Under the pieces are notes generated by a model, which had not been told where the DNA came from, ran no database searches, and was given only the letters and a program-made list of their open reading frames with translations. DNA of 32,853 bases from NCBI GenBank assembly GCA_025060505.1, contig JANXBU010000019.1:1-32853 (forward strand). The letters run 5' to 3'. Positions 24,050 to 32,077 of the stretch are shown piece after piece. A program made the position numbers and the translations under genes. How positions within the stretch are numbered: position 1 is the first letter of the stretch; every line of letters starts with the position of its first letter. Source of the DNA: Candidatus Calescibacterium sp. (GTDB taxonomy: Bacteria > Calescibacteriota > Calescibacteriia > Calescibacteriales > Calescibacteriaceae).

Positions 24050-25018
24050 TCAATACTGTGTAATAATTTCTGATATCTCATCAAGTACCAACCTTGATTT
24101 TCTTATATCTTCTTTTATCTGATTTACGAGTTCATCAGGAGAATTGAATTTCTTTATTTCTCTCAGATATTTCACGAACATAACTTCTATTTTTTTACCG
24201 TAAATTTCTTGTGAGAAATCAAGAATGTGTGTTTCAAGAGTTTCTCTGAATGAATTAAAGGTTGGCTGGTATCCGATGTTTGAAACGGAATAAATATATT
24301 TCGGTTCACCTTGTATTTTTACAAGTGAAGCATATACGCCATGCGGGGGTAGCTTGTATGTTGTTGTGATGTTTGCTGTTGGTACTCCTATTTTTTTGCC
24401 TCTTCCGGATCCCTTCACAACAGTGCCTCTTATAAGGTATGGCCTGCCGACCAAACTTATGTACTCTGAAACATTCCCGGAAAATATGAGTTTCCTCAAA
24501 TATGAAGAAGATATTTTTTCGTCACCAGCTCCTGTTGATACTTTTTCAACTATTTTCACACCTTTTCCTAATCTTTCAAAATATTTTTTTATATATTCTG
24601 CATTACCTTTTGCACCTTTACCAAATGAAAAATCGAAACCTGTGCAGATATAATCTGGATCAAAATTTTTGTCAAGAAATCCGCAAAACTCATCAGCTTC
24701 CATATTCATAATTTTTGCGAAGTTTAAAAGTATAATGTATTCTGTGTTCATATTACCGAGAATCCCTATTTTTTGTATTATGTCAGTGAGTATGAAAAAA
24801 TTCTTGGAGTTCAACAGGAGTCTTGGATGCGGTAAAAAAGACAATATACAGAGTGGCTTTTTTGATTTATCGGATATTCTTTTACCTTCGTATATTACAG
24901 CTCTGTGTCCCTGATGTATTCCATCAAAGTTTCCGATGCACATCACAGACTTCTTGGGAATTTTATAGTTTGATAAATCAGATATATCCCATATTATCTG
25001 AGTTTTTGTTTTCTTCAT
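24050..25018 (-). CDS. ribF: Bifunctional riboflavin kinase/FAD synthetase
   Basis: RibF phosphorylates riboflavin to FMN and adenylates FMN to FAD. The protein has 322 residues, the family's usual length. The N-terminal nucleotidyltransferase has 'CIGNFDGIHQGHRAV' (27-41), with the GNFDGxHxGH ATP site, 'FLPHP' (61-65), 'CTGFDFSFGKGAKGN' (125-139) and 'ISSSYLRKLI' (169-178). The C-terminal kinase domain has 'IRGTVVKGSGRGKKIGVPTANI' (196-217, with the PTAN Mg-ATP motif), 'PPHGVYASLV', 'NIGYQPTF' and 'LETHILDF', with the catalytic-base Glu. Both activities should be intact. The usual partners truB or rpsO are not beside it; it is followed by a glycosyltransferase gene and faces the exporter ATPase fragment upstream. 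Confidence 0.96.
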   Translation of the reverse strand: MKKTKTQIIWDISDLSNYKIPKKSVMCIGNFDGIHQGHRAVIYEGKRISDKSKKPLCILSFLPHPRLLLNSKNFFILTDIIQKIGILGNMNTEYIILLNFAKIMNMEADEFCGFLDKNFDPDYICTGFDFSFGKGAKGNAEYIKKYFERLGKGVKIVEKVSTGAGDEKISSSYLRKLIFSGNVSEYISLVGRPYLIRGTVVKGSGRGKKIGVPTANITTTYKLPPHGVYASLVKIQGEPKYIYSVSNIGYQPTFNSFRETLETHILDFSQEIYGKKIEVMFVKYLREIKKFNSPDELVNQIKEDIRKSRLVLDEISEIITQY

Positions 25019-25021
25019 ATC

Positions 25022-25213
25022 AGTTCACATTTCTGTTCAACGGGTTACTTTTTGGTTCTTCAATTATCAAATTTTTATTCATTTCGTTTTGGTTTTCTAT
25101 TGTACCTTTTTGAGCTTTTATTTCTGAAATATTCTTAAACACCTTTGCAAAATTTTTCTTCATTTAACTTTGAGATAATCAGAAATGTCAAGAATATTAT
25201 TTTTTCTGCATCT
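25022..25213 (+). pseudogene. Possible remnant of an ABC exporter membrane domain
   Basis: In one plus frame the region just before the ATPase reads 'FLFNGLLFGSSIIKFLFISF', then 'VPF', a TGA, and 'AFISEIFLNTFAKFFF'. This resembles the end of the last transmembrane helix and the linker of MsbA-like exporters (NG-x-x-x-x-G-x-x-I-x-F-L ... P). The frame then breaks and the ATPase continues in another frame. AT-rich DNA readily yields hydrophobic strings, so this is suggestive only. Confidence 0.25.
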
Positions 25214-25939
25214 ATGATTGAGAACTATGATATCCAAATAAAGAACTTGAACTACGGAATCTTGAAAGATATAAATCTGTATGTACCTTATCGCTCAAAG
25301 GTTGGAATAGTAGGAAAAACCGGTGCAGGAAAGACAACGCTTTTGAATCTTTTAATGAAAATATATCTTCCACCGCGAGGAACTATTTTTTTGGGAAATA
25401 AAGATATTTTGGAAATACCAGATCCAGAATACAAAGTTTTGGTTGGTGGAGTATTGCAGGAAAATTTTTTCTTCTCAACAACTATAAGGGAAAATTTGCA
25501 GATTCCTTTTTTTGATTTCTTGGACGGCCTAGATGAGCAGAAAATCTTAAAAGCTCTTGATTTTTCTTCATTTGATATAAACGAGTTCCCAAGAAAACTT
25601 GAGGAGATTGTCGGAGAAAAAGGAGTAAAACTTTCAGGAGGACAAAAAGAAAGGTTAGCTCTTGCAAGGTCAATTCTGAAAGAACCAAAAATACTTGTTC
25701 TGGATGATTCATTTGCGAATGTTGATATAAATACAGAGAGAGAAATTCAGAAAAATCTAATAGAATCAGACATGACTGTTATACTTGCAAGCCACAGAGT
25801 AATATTTATGAGAGATTACGATATGATAATCTGTATTGAAGATGGAAAGATAACAGAAATAGATACGCCGGAAAATCTGCTTTCAAAAGACTCAGTTTTC
25901 AGGAGATTCTATGAAGCTATTGCTGATTGGATAGGATAA
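25214..25939 (+). CDS. Exporter-type ABC ATPase domain without its membrane domain
   Basis: Nucleotide-binding domain of 242 residues from the ATG at 25214 (a TTG at 25145 is the longest frame). Motifs: A-loop Tyr in 'NLNYGILKDINL' (11-22), Walker A 'GKTGAGKT' (34-41), Q82, signature 'LSGGQKERLALARSIL' (140-155), Walker B 'ILVLDDSFANVD' (160-171) and H194 in 'ASHR'. The sequence is of the MdlA/MsbA exporter class, which normally has six membrane helices fused in front; here only the NBD remains. The catalytic Glu after Walker B is Asp, as in MdlA-like degenerate subunits. The NBD itself has no stops, so it may still be expressed and pair with a separate membrane protein, or be a young fragment. 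ribF on the other strand occupies the space where a membrane domain would lie. Confidence 0.75.
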   Translation: MIENYDIQIKNLNYGILKDINLYVPYRSKVGIVGKTGAGKTTLLNLLMKIYLPPRGTIFLGNKDILEIPDPEYKVLVGGVLQENFFFSTTIRENLQIPFFDFLDGLDEQKILKALDFSSFDINEFPRKLEEIVGEKGVKLSGGQKERLALARSILKEPKILVLDDSFANVDINTEREIQKNLIESDMTVILASHRVIFMRDYDMIICIEDGKITEIDTPENLLSKDSVFRRFYEAIADWIG

Positions 25940-26114
25940 TCTCTGAGTTGGAACTATCTTGAACTGAACGATTACGGTATTATTCAATAGTTTTTGCCCT
26001 TATATAGATTTTTAGTATTCTGGCTCTGAAACCATGTTTGACATATTTTAAAAAAACTACAAAATTATTTGTAGTATATCTATTAATACTGGATGGAGAC
26101 CCAAAGATGTATAT

Positions 26115-27131
26115 TTGTGTAATCTATATGGACGTAAGCTCTATACAATAGATACAGAAAAGCAGTATTGGAAGTCAGATGCAAAGGGGGTTTTTGAGTA
26201 TTTCGTTTGTCAAAAATGCGGACTTATATGGTTAGGAAATGTTCCTGATAATCTCCATGAATTATACGAAAAAACTTCTCAGATGGGAACCCATGTTGGA
26301 TTGAAAAATATTGAATACGATGCTATTGAAAAATCTGGGTTTAAGAAGAAAATAAAATTTTTTATCCTTGAAGATTATGGGTACAAGATCAACAGTAAGA
26401 AGATAGGGTTTTTTGAAAAATTCATTTCAAAGCTTCTTTCAAGTTTTCATTTTTTCAAGTTTATAGTCGGTAGAGATATAATGTTTCTGAGAGAAGAGGA
26501 GAAAGGTAAGATACTCGATGTAGGTTGCGGAAATGGGAATTTTCTTTATTTGATGAAAAGACTCGGATGGGACACCTTTGGAGTTGAAACAGATAAAGTA
26601 GCTGCTCAGATTGCAGCTCAACATGGTTTGAATGTATTTTGTGGAGATATATATCAAGCAAATTTTCCAGATAACTACTTTGATGCTGTAACAATGAATC
26701 ATGTTATTGAACATGTTGTTGATCCAAAAAAAGTCCTACTGGAATGTTCAAGGATACTAAAGAAAGGAGGAAAGATAGCGATTGCTACTCCTAATATCCG
26801 ATCTTTTTTTGCTCAATTCTACAAGCAAAATTATATATCGTTCTGGCCCCCATACCATATTTTTCATTTTTCTCCAAATAACTTGAAAAAATTAGTTGAA
26901 AGTGTTGGTTATAGAATTTTGATGCTTGAAACTTTCTGGCTTGACCCATTTTTAACAAATAGTAAATTATGCTATTTTGCAAACAAAAAAGGTTTTGGGA
27001 GTATTATAAATCGAATTTGTTACCCTTCAATATACAGAGCTTTTCCTGACTGGATGATGCTTAAGATGTTAAGTCTGAATGGATTATTCAAATTTGGAAA
27101 TGAAATTTTCATTATGGCTCAGAAGTTATGA
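26115..27131 (+). CDS. Class I SAM-dependent methyltransferase
   Basis: Methyltransferase of about 339 residues with a Rossmann core: motif I 'ILDVGCGNGNFLYLM' (133-147), acidic loop 'FGVETD', then 'FDAVTMNHVIEHVVDPKKVL' and 'LKKGGKIAIATPN'. This is the UbiG/Methyltransf_11 pattern used on small molecules, sugars or lipids; substrate unknown. The N-terminus keeps half of a zinc ribbon, C32 and C35 in 'VCQKCGLIWL', while the first pair reads C-N-L-Y, so one ligand is lost. The start is uncertain: the frame begins at a TTG (26115), yet an ATG at 26107 in another frame would join it if a 'gt' dinucleotide in 'tttgtgtaat' were removed. It is followed by a convergent OmpA-like gene and has no same-strand partner close upstream. 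Confidence 0.88.
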   Translation: MCNLYGRKLYTIDTEKQYWKSDAKGVFEYFVCQKCGLIWLGNVPDNLHELYEKTSQMGTHVGLKNIEYDAIEKSGFKKKIKFFILEDYGYKINSKKIGFFEKFISKLLSSFHFFKFIVGRDIMFLREEEKGKILDVGCGNGNFLYLMKRLGWDTFGVETDKVAAQIAAQHGLNVFCGDIYQANFPDNYFDAVTMNHVIEHVVDPKKVLLECSRILKKGGKIAIATPNIRSFFAQFYKQNYISFWPPYHIFHFSPNNLKKLVESVGYRILMLETFWLDPFLTNSKLCYFANKKGFGSIINRICYPSIYRAFPDWMMLKMLSLNGLFKFGNEIFIMAQKL

Positions 27132-27215
27132 TGTTAACGCCCGGTGCTTAAGTAAGTTCAAACTTGTCTTTCTTCCTGAATGTTTTCTATGTTGTATATA
27201 ATTGTATGTATGTAT

Positions 27216-29525
27216 TTAATCTTGTATATAGAAATATACTCTCCTGTTTCCGGCTCTCCCCTCTGGAGTATCGTTGGAGAATATAGGAAAGTCTGAGCCT
27301 TTGCCAACTGGAATTAGATTTTCTTTGCTTATTCCGTATTTCTCAAGTAATAGAACTAATTTCTCAGCTCTTCTTTGGGTGATGATTCTATCTTCTTCTT
27401 TGCTCTTTATAGGTGATGTATGGACTTCAACAAGTATCTTCTTGTTAGGGATTTCCCTTTTTATAAAATCGGCCAGTTCTTTTACCATTTCAACTGATGT
27501 AGAAAGAACATCATTTGTTTTATCATCAAAGAGGATTTTTTCCGGAATTAGTATTGACTTTGTTTCTTTTTCTATTGTTATTTTTCTTTGTGGAGATTTC
27601 AGAGCGGTTTCTCCTCTCCTTTGTATGATTTCTTCAATGGGTTCAAGGACAATATCATATCTTTTTTTATCTCCGGGCAACAGTTTTACATCAATTTCTA
27701 CTGGGTTGAATCCTTGAGACGAGAATTTAACCTTGTAGCTCCCGGGTTGCAAAGAGATCTCATAGCTTCCATCTTGCGGTTTTGAGAAAATTGGTGGAAG
27801 ATTGCTTCCTTCAATTTCAACTCTTGCTGATATAGGAGAACCGTCAGCGGCTGATCTAACTGCGCCAAAGACATATGAAAATCCTTTCTGTTTGCTCATT
27901 GTTATCTCTACTTCTTTTACTATCCCTTTTTCTATTTGTATCTTTGCAACTTGTACCTCATATCCGGTTTTCCTGAAATTGAGTTCCCATTCTCCGGGCG
28001 GTAGTTCGTATGAAATAATTTCCCCAGAAGACGGATCCGTTGACTGGTTAGAGACCTCAAGACCGGGATATGAGACTACAACATCGCCTATGGGAAGTTG
28101 TGTTTCTGAATCAATAACTTTTATTTTTGCTTTCCCTCCTTCTCCCAAAGCAAACCTCTGACCACTCTCCCAGGGATTCCAAAATATGTTCAGGCCAAAG
28201 AAAAGTGCCCATGGATAGCTGTTTTTAAGATATACTGTGGGACCTATTTCAAATGGAACAGAAATCGTTGAAGCTGTGTTAATGTCGGCTGCTATGAAAA
28301 AAGAAGAATCTTTTATCTCTTGTGGGACTGGTGAAATGAAAGTTGATATAAGCGGTATTGGTTTGAGCCTTATTCCAATTGAAAAAAATTGGGGCATGCT
28401 TGAGAAAGTTGCTAGCGGTGGAGGAGGAGTATAGTAATAAATATACCACTCAAAAAAACCTGATATATACTTACCAATTCCCTTTTCAGCATCACCTGCT
28501 TCTACTCCAAAACCTACTTGAAATTGATTGTATGGTTCCATCATCAAAGATGTTTTAACGAAAGATGGAAATAGCTCAGATAAATTGCTTGGAACAACCC
28601 TTTCTGAATTATCAAAGTTGAATGAAAGAGATAAGTATATTTTCGGATTTACAAAATCTATTTCTTTCCAGAGATTTCTAAAATATTCAAGCTCATCAAA
28701 ATCAAAAACAGAAGATAACCCGGGTGCAACTGATATTGCAGATATAGTGGGAGATCGGTATCTTGAAAGCATATATATTTTGCTCCATAGACCAAGACTT
28801 AGGAATCTTGCCTCAAGAGTATATGATACCTTTGGTGTTATTATGAAATCTCCAAAAGACTGTATATTGTCTTCTATAATTTCCTGTCCCCTTAGTTTTT
28901 GTGATACAAGTATTGATGAATTTCTAACAGCCAACGATATATCACCTGATAAAAATCCAGCTGTGCGTACAATAGGAGCACCGAATCCGAGAAAAATGTA
29001 GTTGAACACACCGAAAGAATCAAATTTATCGAACATAACTTTCTCTTTTCTTTCTTTCAATGCAAAATAATCTCTGCTGATTACAAGTACAGTGTTATCT
29101 GGGGTATTGTAGAAACCAAAATAAGTACCAATTGAAAAAGTTCTAAAACCTATTGCTCTTGGTGAAACTGTACGCAAAAGTCCTCCTGTTCCTTCAAGAG
29201 AAGGATTTGGATGAGTAAACTCCCACCCGAGTTCAGCACCCTGTAGCTGGTATTTACTTGGAAATAACAAAAAAACTAACAAGAAAATAACAAAAGCTTT
29301 TAATCTGGACCTCCTACCTGAATATATCAAAAAGATAGAAAAAACAAGTAAAAATATCCCCCAAACAAACGATGTGTTTATAGCAAATATCTTCGGTTCA
29401 TAAATTAGTCCAGAGATTACAAGTACTATTGAATAAAAGCCTAAAATAATTCCAGTCCACTCCCATACTGTTATCATCTTTTTCTCGCTCTCTGGTTTTT
29501 CAAGATTTTCCTCTCTCTTCTCCAT
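27216..29525 (-). CDS. Fusion of a 2-TM module, outer-membrane barrel and OmpA domain
   Basis: About 769 residues from the ATG at 29525; an ATG at 29561 adds 12 residues but would leave only 10 bp to the divergent dtd. In order: a charged cytoplasmic tail (1-18), two membrane helices (about 22-42 and 51-70) resembling small stand-alone 2-TM proteins, a third hydrophobic stretch (76-90) that looks like a signal peptide (ending 'FPSKYQLQGAE'), a beta-rich barrel-like region with many aromatic strand ends (to about 460), two carboxypeptidase-regulatory-like (CarbopepD_reg) domains ('ELPPGEWELNFRKTGYEV', 'SLQPGSYKVKFSSQGF'), and a C-terminal OmpA peptidoglycan-binding domain ('RRAEKLVLLLEKYGI', 'GKGSDFPIF', 'GRAGNRRVYF'). 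It should tether the outer membrane to peptidoglycan. The inner-membrane front part is odd; there is no Met between it and the signal-like helix to serve as a separate start. Confidence 0.82.
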   Translation of the reverse strand: MEKREENLEKPESEKKMITVWEWTGIILGFYSIVLVISGLIYEPKIFAINTSFVWGIFLLVFSIFLIYSGRRSRLKAFVIFLLVFLLFPSKYQLQGAELGWEFTHPNPSLEGTGGLLRTVSPRAIGFRTFSIGTYFGFYNTPDNTVLVISRDYFALKERKEKVMFDKFDSFGVFNYIFLGFGAPIVRTAGFLSGDISLAVRNSSILVSQKLRGQEIIEDNIQSFGDFIITPKVSYTLEARFLSLGLWSKIYMLSRYRSPTISAISVAPGLSSVFDFDELEYFRNLWKEIDFVNPKIYLSLSFNFDNSERVVPSNLSELFPSFVKTSLMMEPYNQFQVGFGVEAGDAEKGIGKYISGFFEWYIYYYTPPPPLATFSSMPQFFSIGIRLKPIPLISTFISPVPQEIKDSSFFIAADINTASTISVPFEIGPTVYLKNSYPWALFFGLNIFWNPWESGQRFALGEGGKAKIKVIDSETQLPIGDVVVSYPGLEVSNQSTDPSSGEIISYELPPGEWELNFRKTGYEVQVAKIQIEKGIVKEVEITMSKQKGFSYVFGAVRSAADGSPISARVEIEGSNLPPIFSKPQDGSYEISLQPGSYKVKFSSQGFNPVEIDVKLLPGDKKRYDIVLEPIEEIIQRRGETALKSPQRKITIEKETKSILIPEKILFDDKTNDVLSTSVEMVKELADFIKREIPNKKILVEVHTSPIKSKEEDRIITQRRAEKLVLLLEKYGISKENLIPVGKGSDFPIFSNDTPEGRAGNRRVYFYIQD

Positions 29526-29571
29526 ACCTATAAAATTAAGTAATATGTAAAATTTTTTCAAAACTTTCTGT

Positions 29572-30024
29572 ATGAGAGCTGTTGTACAAAGAGTGCTTTC
29601 TGCATCAGTTCGTGTTGATGGAGTTGAGATAAGTTCAATAGGGAAAGGTATATTGGTTCTGGTGGGGTTTTCTAAAGATGATACCGAAGAAGATATAAAA
29701 TACGTCTCAAAAAAAATAATTAATCTTCGTATTATGGATGATCATATGGGAAAGATGAATCTTTCTGTTAAAGATACAAATTCAGATATACTTGTGGTTT
29801 CTCAGTTTACATTGTATGGAGATGTAAGGTCGGGAAACAGACCTTCTTTTGATCAGGCCTGTGATTACAAAAAAGCAGAAGAGCTTTACAATACTTTCTG
29901 TGAGATACTCTCAAAGGATATTGGTAAAGAAGTTAAAAAAGGAAAATTCGGAGCTTTTATGGAAGTCAACCTTGTGAATTACGGTCCTGTGACCATACTT
30001 ATTGATTCAAAGAAAAATTTTTGA
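29572..30024 (+). CDS. dtd: D-aminoacyl-tRNA deacylase
   Basis: Dtd hydrolyses D-aminoacyl-tRNA (D-Tyr and others, and Gly-tRNA(Ala)), a chirality check on translation in the cytoplasm. The protein has 150 residues, the normal size. The N-terminus 'MRAVVQRVLSASVRVDG' is textbook. The active-site pair 'SQFTLYG' (77-83) and 'NYGPVTI' (136-142) is present, the second replacing the common N-x-GPVT residue with Tyr. 'GNRPSFDQA' (88-96) also fits. It is divergent from the OmpA-fusion gene, and followed by a short hairpin with a T-run and then a tRNA-Ala on the other strand, a fitting neighbour given Dtd's action on mischarged tRNA(Ala), though this may be chance. Confidence 0.96.
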   Translation: MRAVVQRVLSASVRVDGVEISSIGKGILVLVGFSKDDTEEDIKYVSKKIINLRIMDDHMGKMNLSVKDTNSDILVVSQFTLYGDVRSGNRPSFDQACDYKKAEELYNTFCEILSKDIGKEVKKGKFGAFMEVNLVNYGPVTILIDSKKNF

Positions 30025-30036
30025 CCTTTTTGGATT

Positions 30037-30054
30037 TTCCGGAGCGGAATTTTT
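30037..30054 (+). terminator. Short intrinsic terminator after dtd
   Basis: 'ttccg' and 'cggaa' (30037-30049) form a 5-bp stem with a 3-nt loop, directly followed by five T. It lies 13 bp after the dtd stop. The stem is short, so strength is uncertain. Confidence 0.45.
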
Positions 30055-30092
30055 CAAATAACAAAATTAACTAGGAAAGATTTATTCTAGAG

Positions 30093-30165
30093 TGGAGCTG
30101 AGGGGATTTGAACCCCCGACCCCCGGAGTGCGATTCCGGTACTCTCCCAGCTGAGCTACAGCCCC
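30093..30165 (-). tRNA. tRNA-Ala (anticodon CGC)
   Basis: The minus strand folds as a standard 73-nt cloverleaf: acceptor GGGGCTG/CAGCTCC, D-stem GCTC/GAGT, anticodon stem CCGGA/TCCGG with the 7-nt loop ATCGCAC (anticodon CGC, reading GCG), and T-loop TTCAAAT. The acceptor contains the G3-U70 wobble pair, the identity element of alanine tRNA. The 3' CCA is not encoded; after the discriminator A the DNA reads CTC. Confidence 0.97.
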
Positions 30166-30215
30166 ATTTCATAAAGTAAAAATTTTTTGTTCTACTGTTA
30201 GCTAAAACAAAAATT

Positions 30216-30980
30216 TCAGCTTATGAGCTCAAGAAACATTTTGGCATTTTTTACAGCTTGTGCTCTTGGGTGATTGTTGAAATATACGAAAAATTTTGAT
30301 GTATCTGATTTCTTTATTCTGTCAGCCCATTCTTTGAGCTCATCTTGCGAATATAAATAATCATATCTTTCCTCAGGTTTATTATGTTCGTACCACTTCT
30401 CAGCGTTTCTACCATGAAATCTTATATATGCAAATTTTTTTATGGTCGATATGAAAACTGATGGAGGAAGTCCTTTTATTCTAGGCTCATCAACACAAAC
30501 TAAACTTGCATCTATATCTCTCAGAAGATTATAAACTGCATCTGAAAACCATTCGTAAGACCTGAATTCAAAAGCAACATCGAACTCAAAAAAATCTTCT
30601 CTAAGTTTCTTAATATAGTCCTCATTTTTTGGGTTCCTGTGGAAAGAATGAGGGAACTGGAAAAGTACCACTCCGAGTTTTCCGTCAAATGCGAAAATTA
30701 CATCTTTCATTTTGCTCATATCTTCTCTGGTGTATTCTCTTTGATGTGTAAATATCTGATTTGCTTTGACAGAGAAAATGAAATCTTTGGGGGTCTTCAT
30801 AATCATAGATTCAACGGTTTTTAAAGAAGGTATGAGATAATATGTAGAATTTATTTCCGTCGTTCTGAAATGTTTTGAGTAGTACCATAGGAAATCGGAT
30901 TTTCTAATGTCTTCTGGATAAAAAAATCCTTTCCAATCAATGTAGCTGAATCCGGAAGTTCCAACAATATACTTACTCAT
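30216..30980 (-). CDS. DUF72 (YecE-like) family protein
   Basis: TIM-barrel-like protein of 254 residues of the DUF72/YecE family, function unknown. Hallmarks are the N-terminal 'YIVGTSGFSYIDWKGFFYP' (4-22), 'YYSKHFRTTEINSTYYLIPS', 'FIFSVKANQIFTHQRE' (68-83), 'GVVLFQFPHSF' and 'AFEFRSYEWF', and the C-terminal 'AYIRFHGRN' and 'FVYFNNHPRAQAVKNA'. The length is normal and the family's conserved acidic, histidine and asparagine residues are present. There is no signal peptide, so it is cytoplasmic. It is not co-transcribed with an obvious partner; the tRNA-Ala on the same strand lies 50 bp downstream. Confidence 0.9.
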   Translation of the reverse strand: MSKYIVGTSGFSYIDWKGFFYPEDIRKSDFLWYYSKHFRTTEINSTYYLIPSLKTVESMIMKTPKDFIFSVKANQIFTHQREYTREDMSKMKDVIFAFDGKLGVVLFQFPHSFHRNPKNEDYIKKLREDFFEFDVAFEFRSYEWFSDAVYNLLRDIDASLVCVDEPRIKGLPPSVFISTIKKFAYIRFHGRNAEKWYEHNKPEERYDYLYSQDELKEWADRIKKSDTSKFFVYFNNHPRAQAVKNAKMFLELIS

Positions 30981-30989
30981 ATGATTAAT

Positions 30990-31027
30990 TCTATATGAAC
31001 TCTAATAATCTATATGAACTCTAATAA
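30990..31027 (+). repeat. Perfect 19-bp tandem duplication
   Basis: 'tctatatgaactctaataa' occurs at 30990-31008 and immediately again at 31009-31027, just upstream of the DUF72 start. This could duplicate a promoter element of that gene. Confidence 0.92.
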
Positions 31028-31140
31028 GAATATATCAATGAATATCATTGCTACGAAATTCCTTGATGTTTTGCGGATACTTTATGTGCAAAACAAAGGG
31101 AACAAAGGTATTTTGTTTTTGAGGATGTTTGAGAATTATC

Positions 31141-31880
31141 TTATAGGCATATGACAATAACTCTATACCGCATGTGGAAAAACATAAAAAAACTTAGCTT
31201 CAGAAGTGTCATAAGGTTCCAGAGAATGAACCTTATCAATACAGATACACTCGCAAGCTTGTATAGCCTCGTATTATCCCTATCACCCCAAGCCCTCTTC
31301 ACATTCCCGAACAACTGCTCAACCTTATACCTATTCCGCCGATATATCTTCCTGTGATACCTCTCATCCTCATACCTCTCCTTTACCACCTTCCTGTATC
31401 TATTCCTCACCTCTTGCTTCGGCGTCTCACTTATCGGAATTACACACTTGATTTGCCTCTGCTCAAAATGCTTTATCAATCTCACACTGTCGTAGTATCC
31501 ATCCGCTACAAAATGTTGAGCCTTGAACTCAGCCCTATCAAGTATCGCCCACAAAAGCTTTAATTCATCAGAATACGCCTCGCCAACTTTTACTCCTAAA
31601 ACTATCTTCTTTTTACCTCTAACACTATCAAAACTTCTGTCTTTACATGTGCCTTTACTTCTCTTATTTGTTTGCCTCTGAGATAGCTAAGTTTCACCGT
31701 GTCGTCGTATCCAAAACCTGTAGCATTTTTAATACATGGTATTCCTTTATATCAAAAACTTTCTCACAGATTTCTGCGGTTTTTGACAAGACGAACGAGA
31801 GAAGCTCAGGGTTTAGTTTTTTGAACCTGTAGAAGATTGTGGAAAAGTCGGGGGAGTGTCCGAGTATCGTCTTCTACCCA
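31141..31880 (-). pseudogene. Decayed DDE insertion-sequence transposase (IS4/IS5-like)
   Basis: Only the C-terminal 137 codons (31141-31554) are open: 'FVADGYYDS', 'YRRNRYKVEQLFGNVKRAW', carrying the second catalytic D and the E. Upstream the gene continues in other frames. Bases about 31555-31720 encode pieces like 'GFGYDDTVKLSYLRGKQIRE' (first catalytic D) and 'GVKVGEAYSDELKLL'; about 31730-31870 gives 'LGHSPDFSTIFYRFKKLNPE'. Several frameshifts and stops separate these parts, so the transposase is inactive. Family placement rests on the D...D...E pattern and the YxxRxxVEQLF motif. Terminal inverted repeats were not found with confidence. Confidence 0.82.
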
Positions 31881-31967
31881 AAACGTGCCTTTTTGCGGTA
31901 TGTATATTATAAGCACTGTAGTTCTTACCCTGAAAGAATTTAAAACATTCTGAGACCTATAATAAAA

Positions 31968-32043
31968 GCTGGCAGGAGGCAGGGACTAAAATTATTAGGA
32001 GGCAGACGCCCCCAGAGCTCTATAATCCTGACCTCCTGTCAGC
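31968..32043 (+). ncRNA. Long hairpin in the IS110 leader; candidate bridge-RNA part
   Basis: 'gctggcaggaggcagg' (31968-31983) can pair with 'cctgacctcctgtcagc' (32027-32043): 16 base pairs, including one G-U, with one bulged A and a 43-nt loop. It lies in the non-coding stretch before an IS110 transposase, where IS110-group elements encode their bridge RNA (established for this family). 'tataat' boxes flank it at 31958 and 32021. The loop contains a second copy of 'aggaggcag' (31997-32005). Whether it is a bridge RNA, a translational control hairpin, or both cannot be told from one copy. Confidence 0.45.
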
Positions 32044-32064
32044 CAACAACAAGAAAAAAAAAGA

Positions 32065-32072
32065 AAAGGAGG
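32065..32072 (+). promoter_or_regulatory. Shine-Dalgarno of the IS110 transposase, third copy of a leader motif
   Basis: 'aaaggagg' lies 5 nt before the ATG at 32078. It is within the third copy of 'aggaggcag' (32067-32075; others at 31974 and 31997). The arm 'ctgacctcct' (32028-32037), which contains an anti-Shine-Dalgarno, can pair with it. Confidence 0.75.
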
Positions 32073-32077
32073 CAGAG

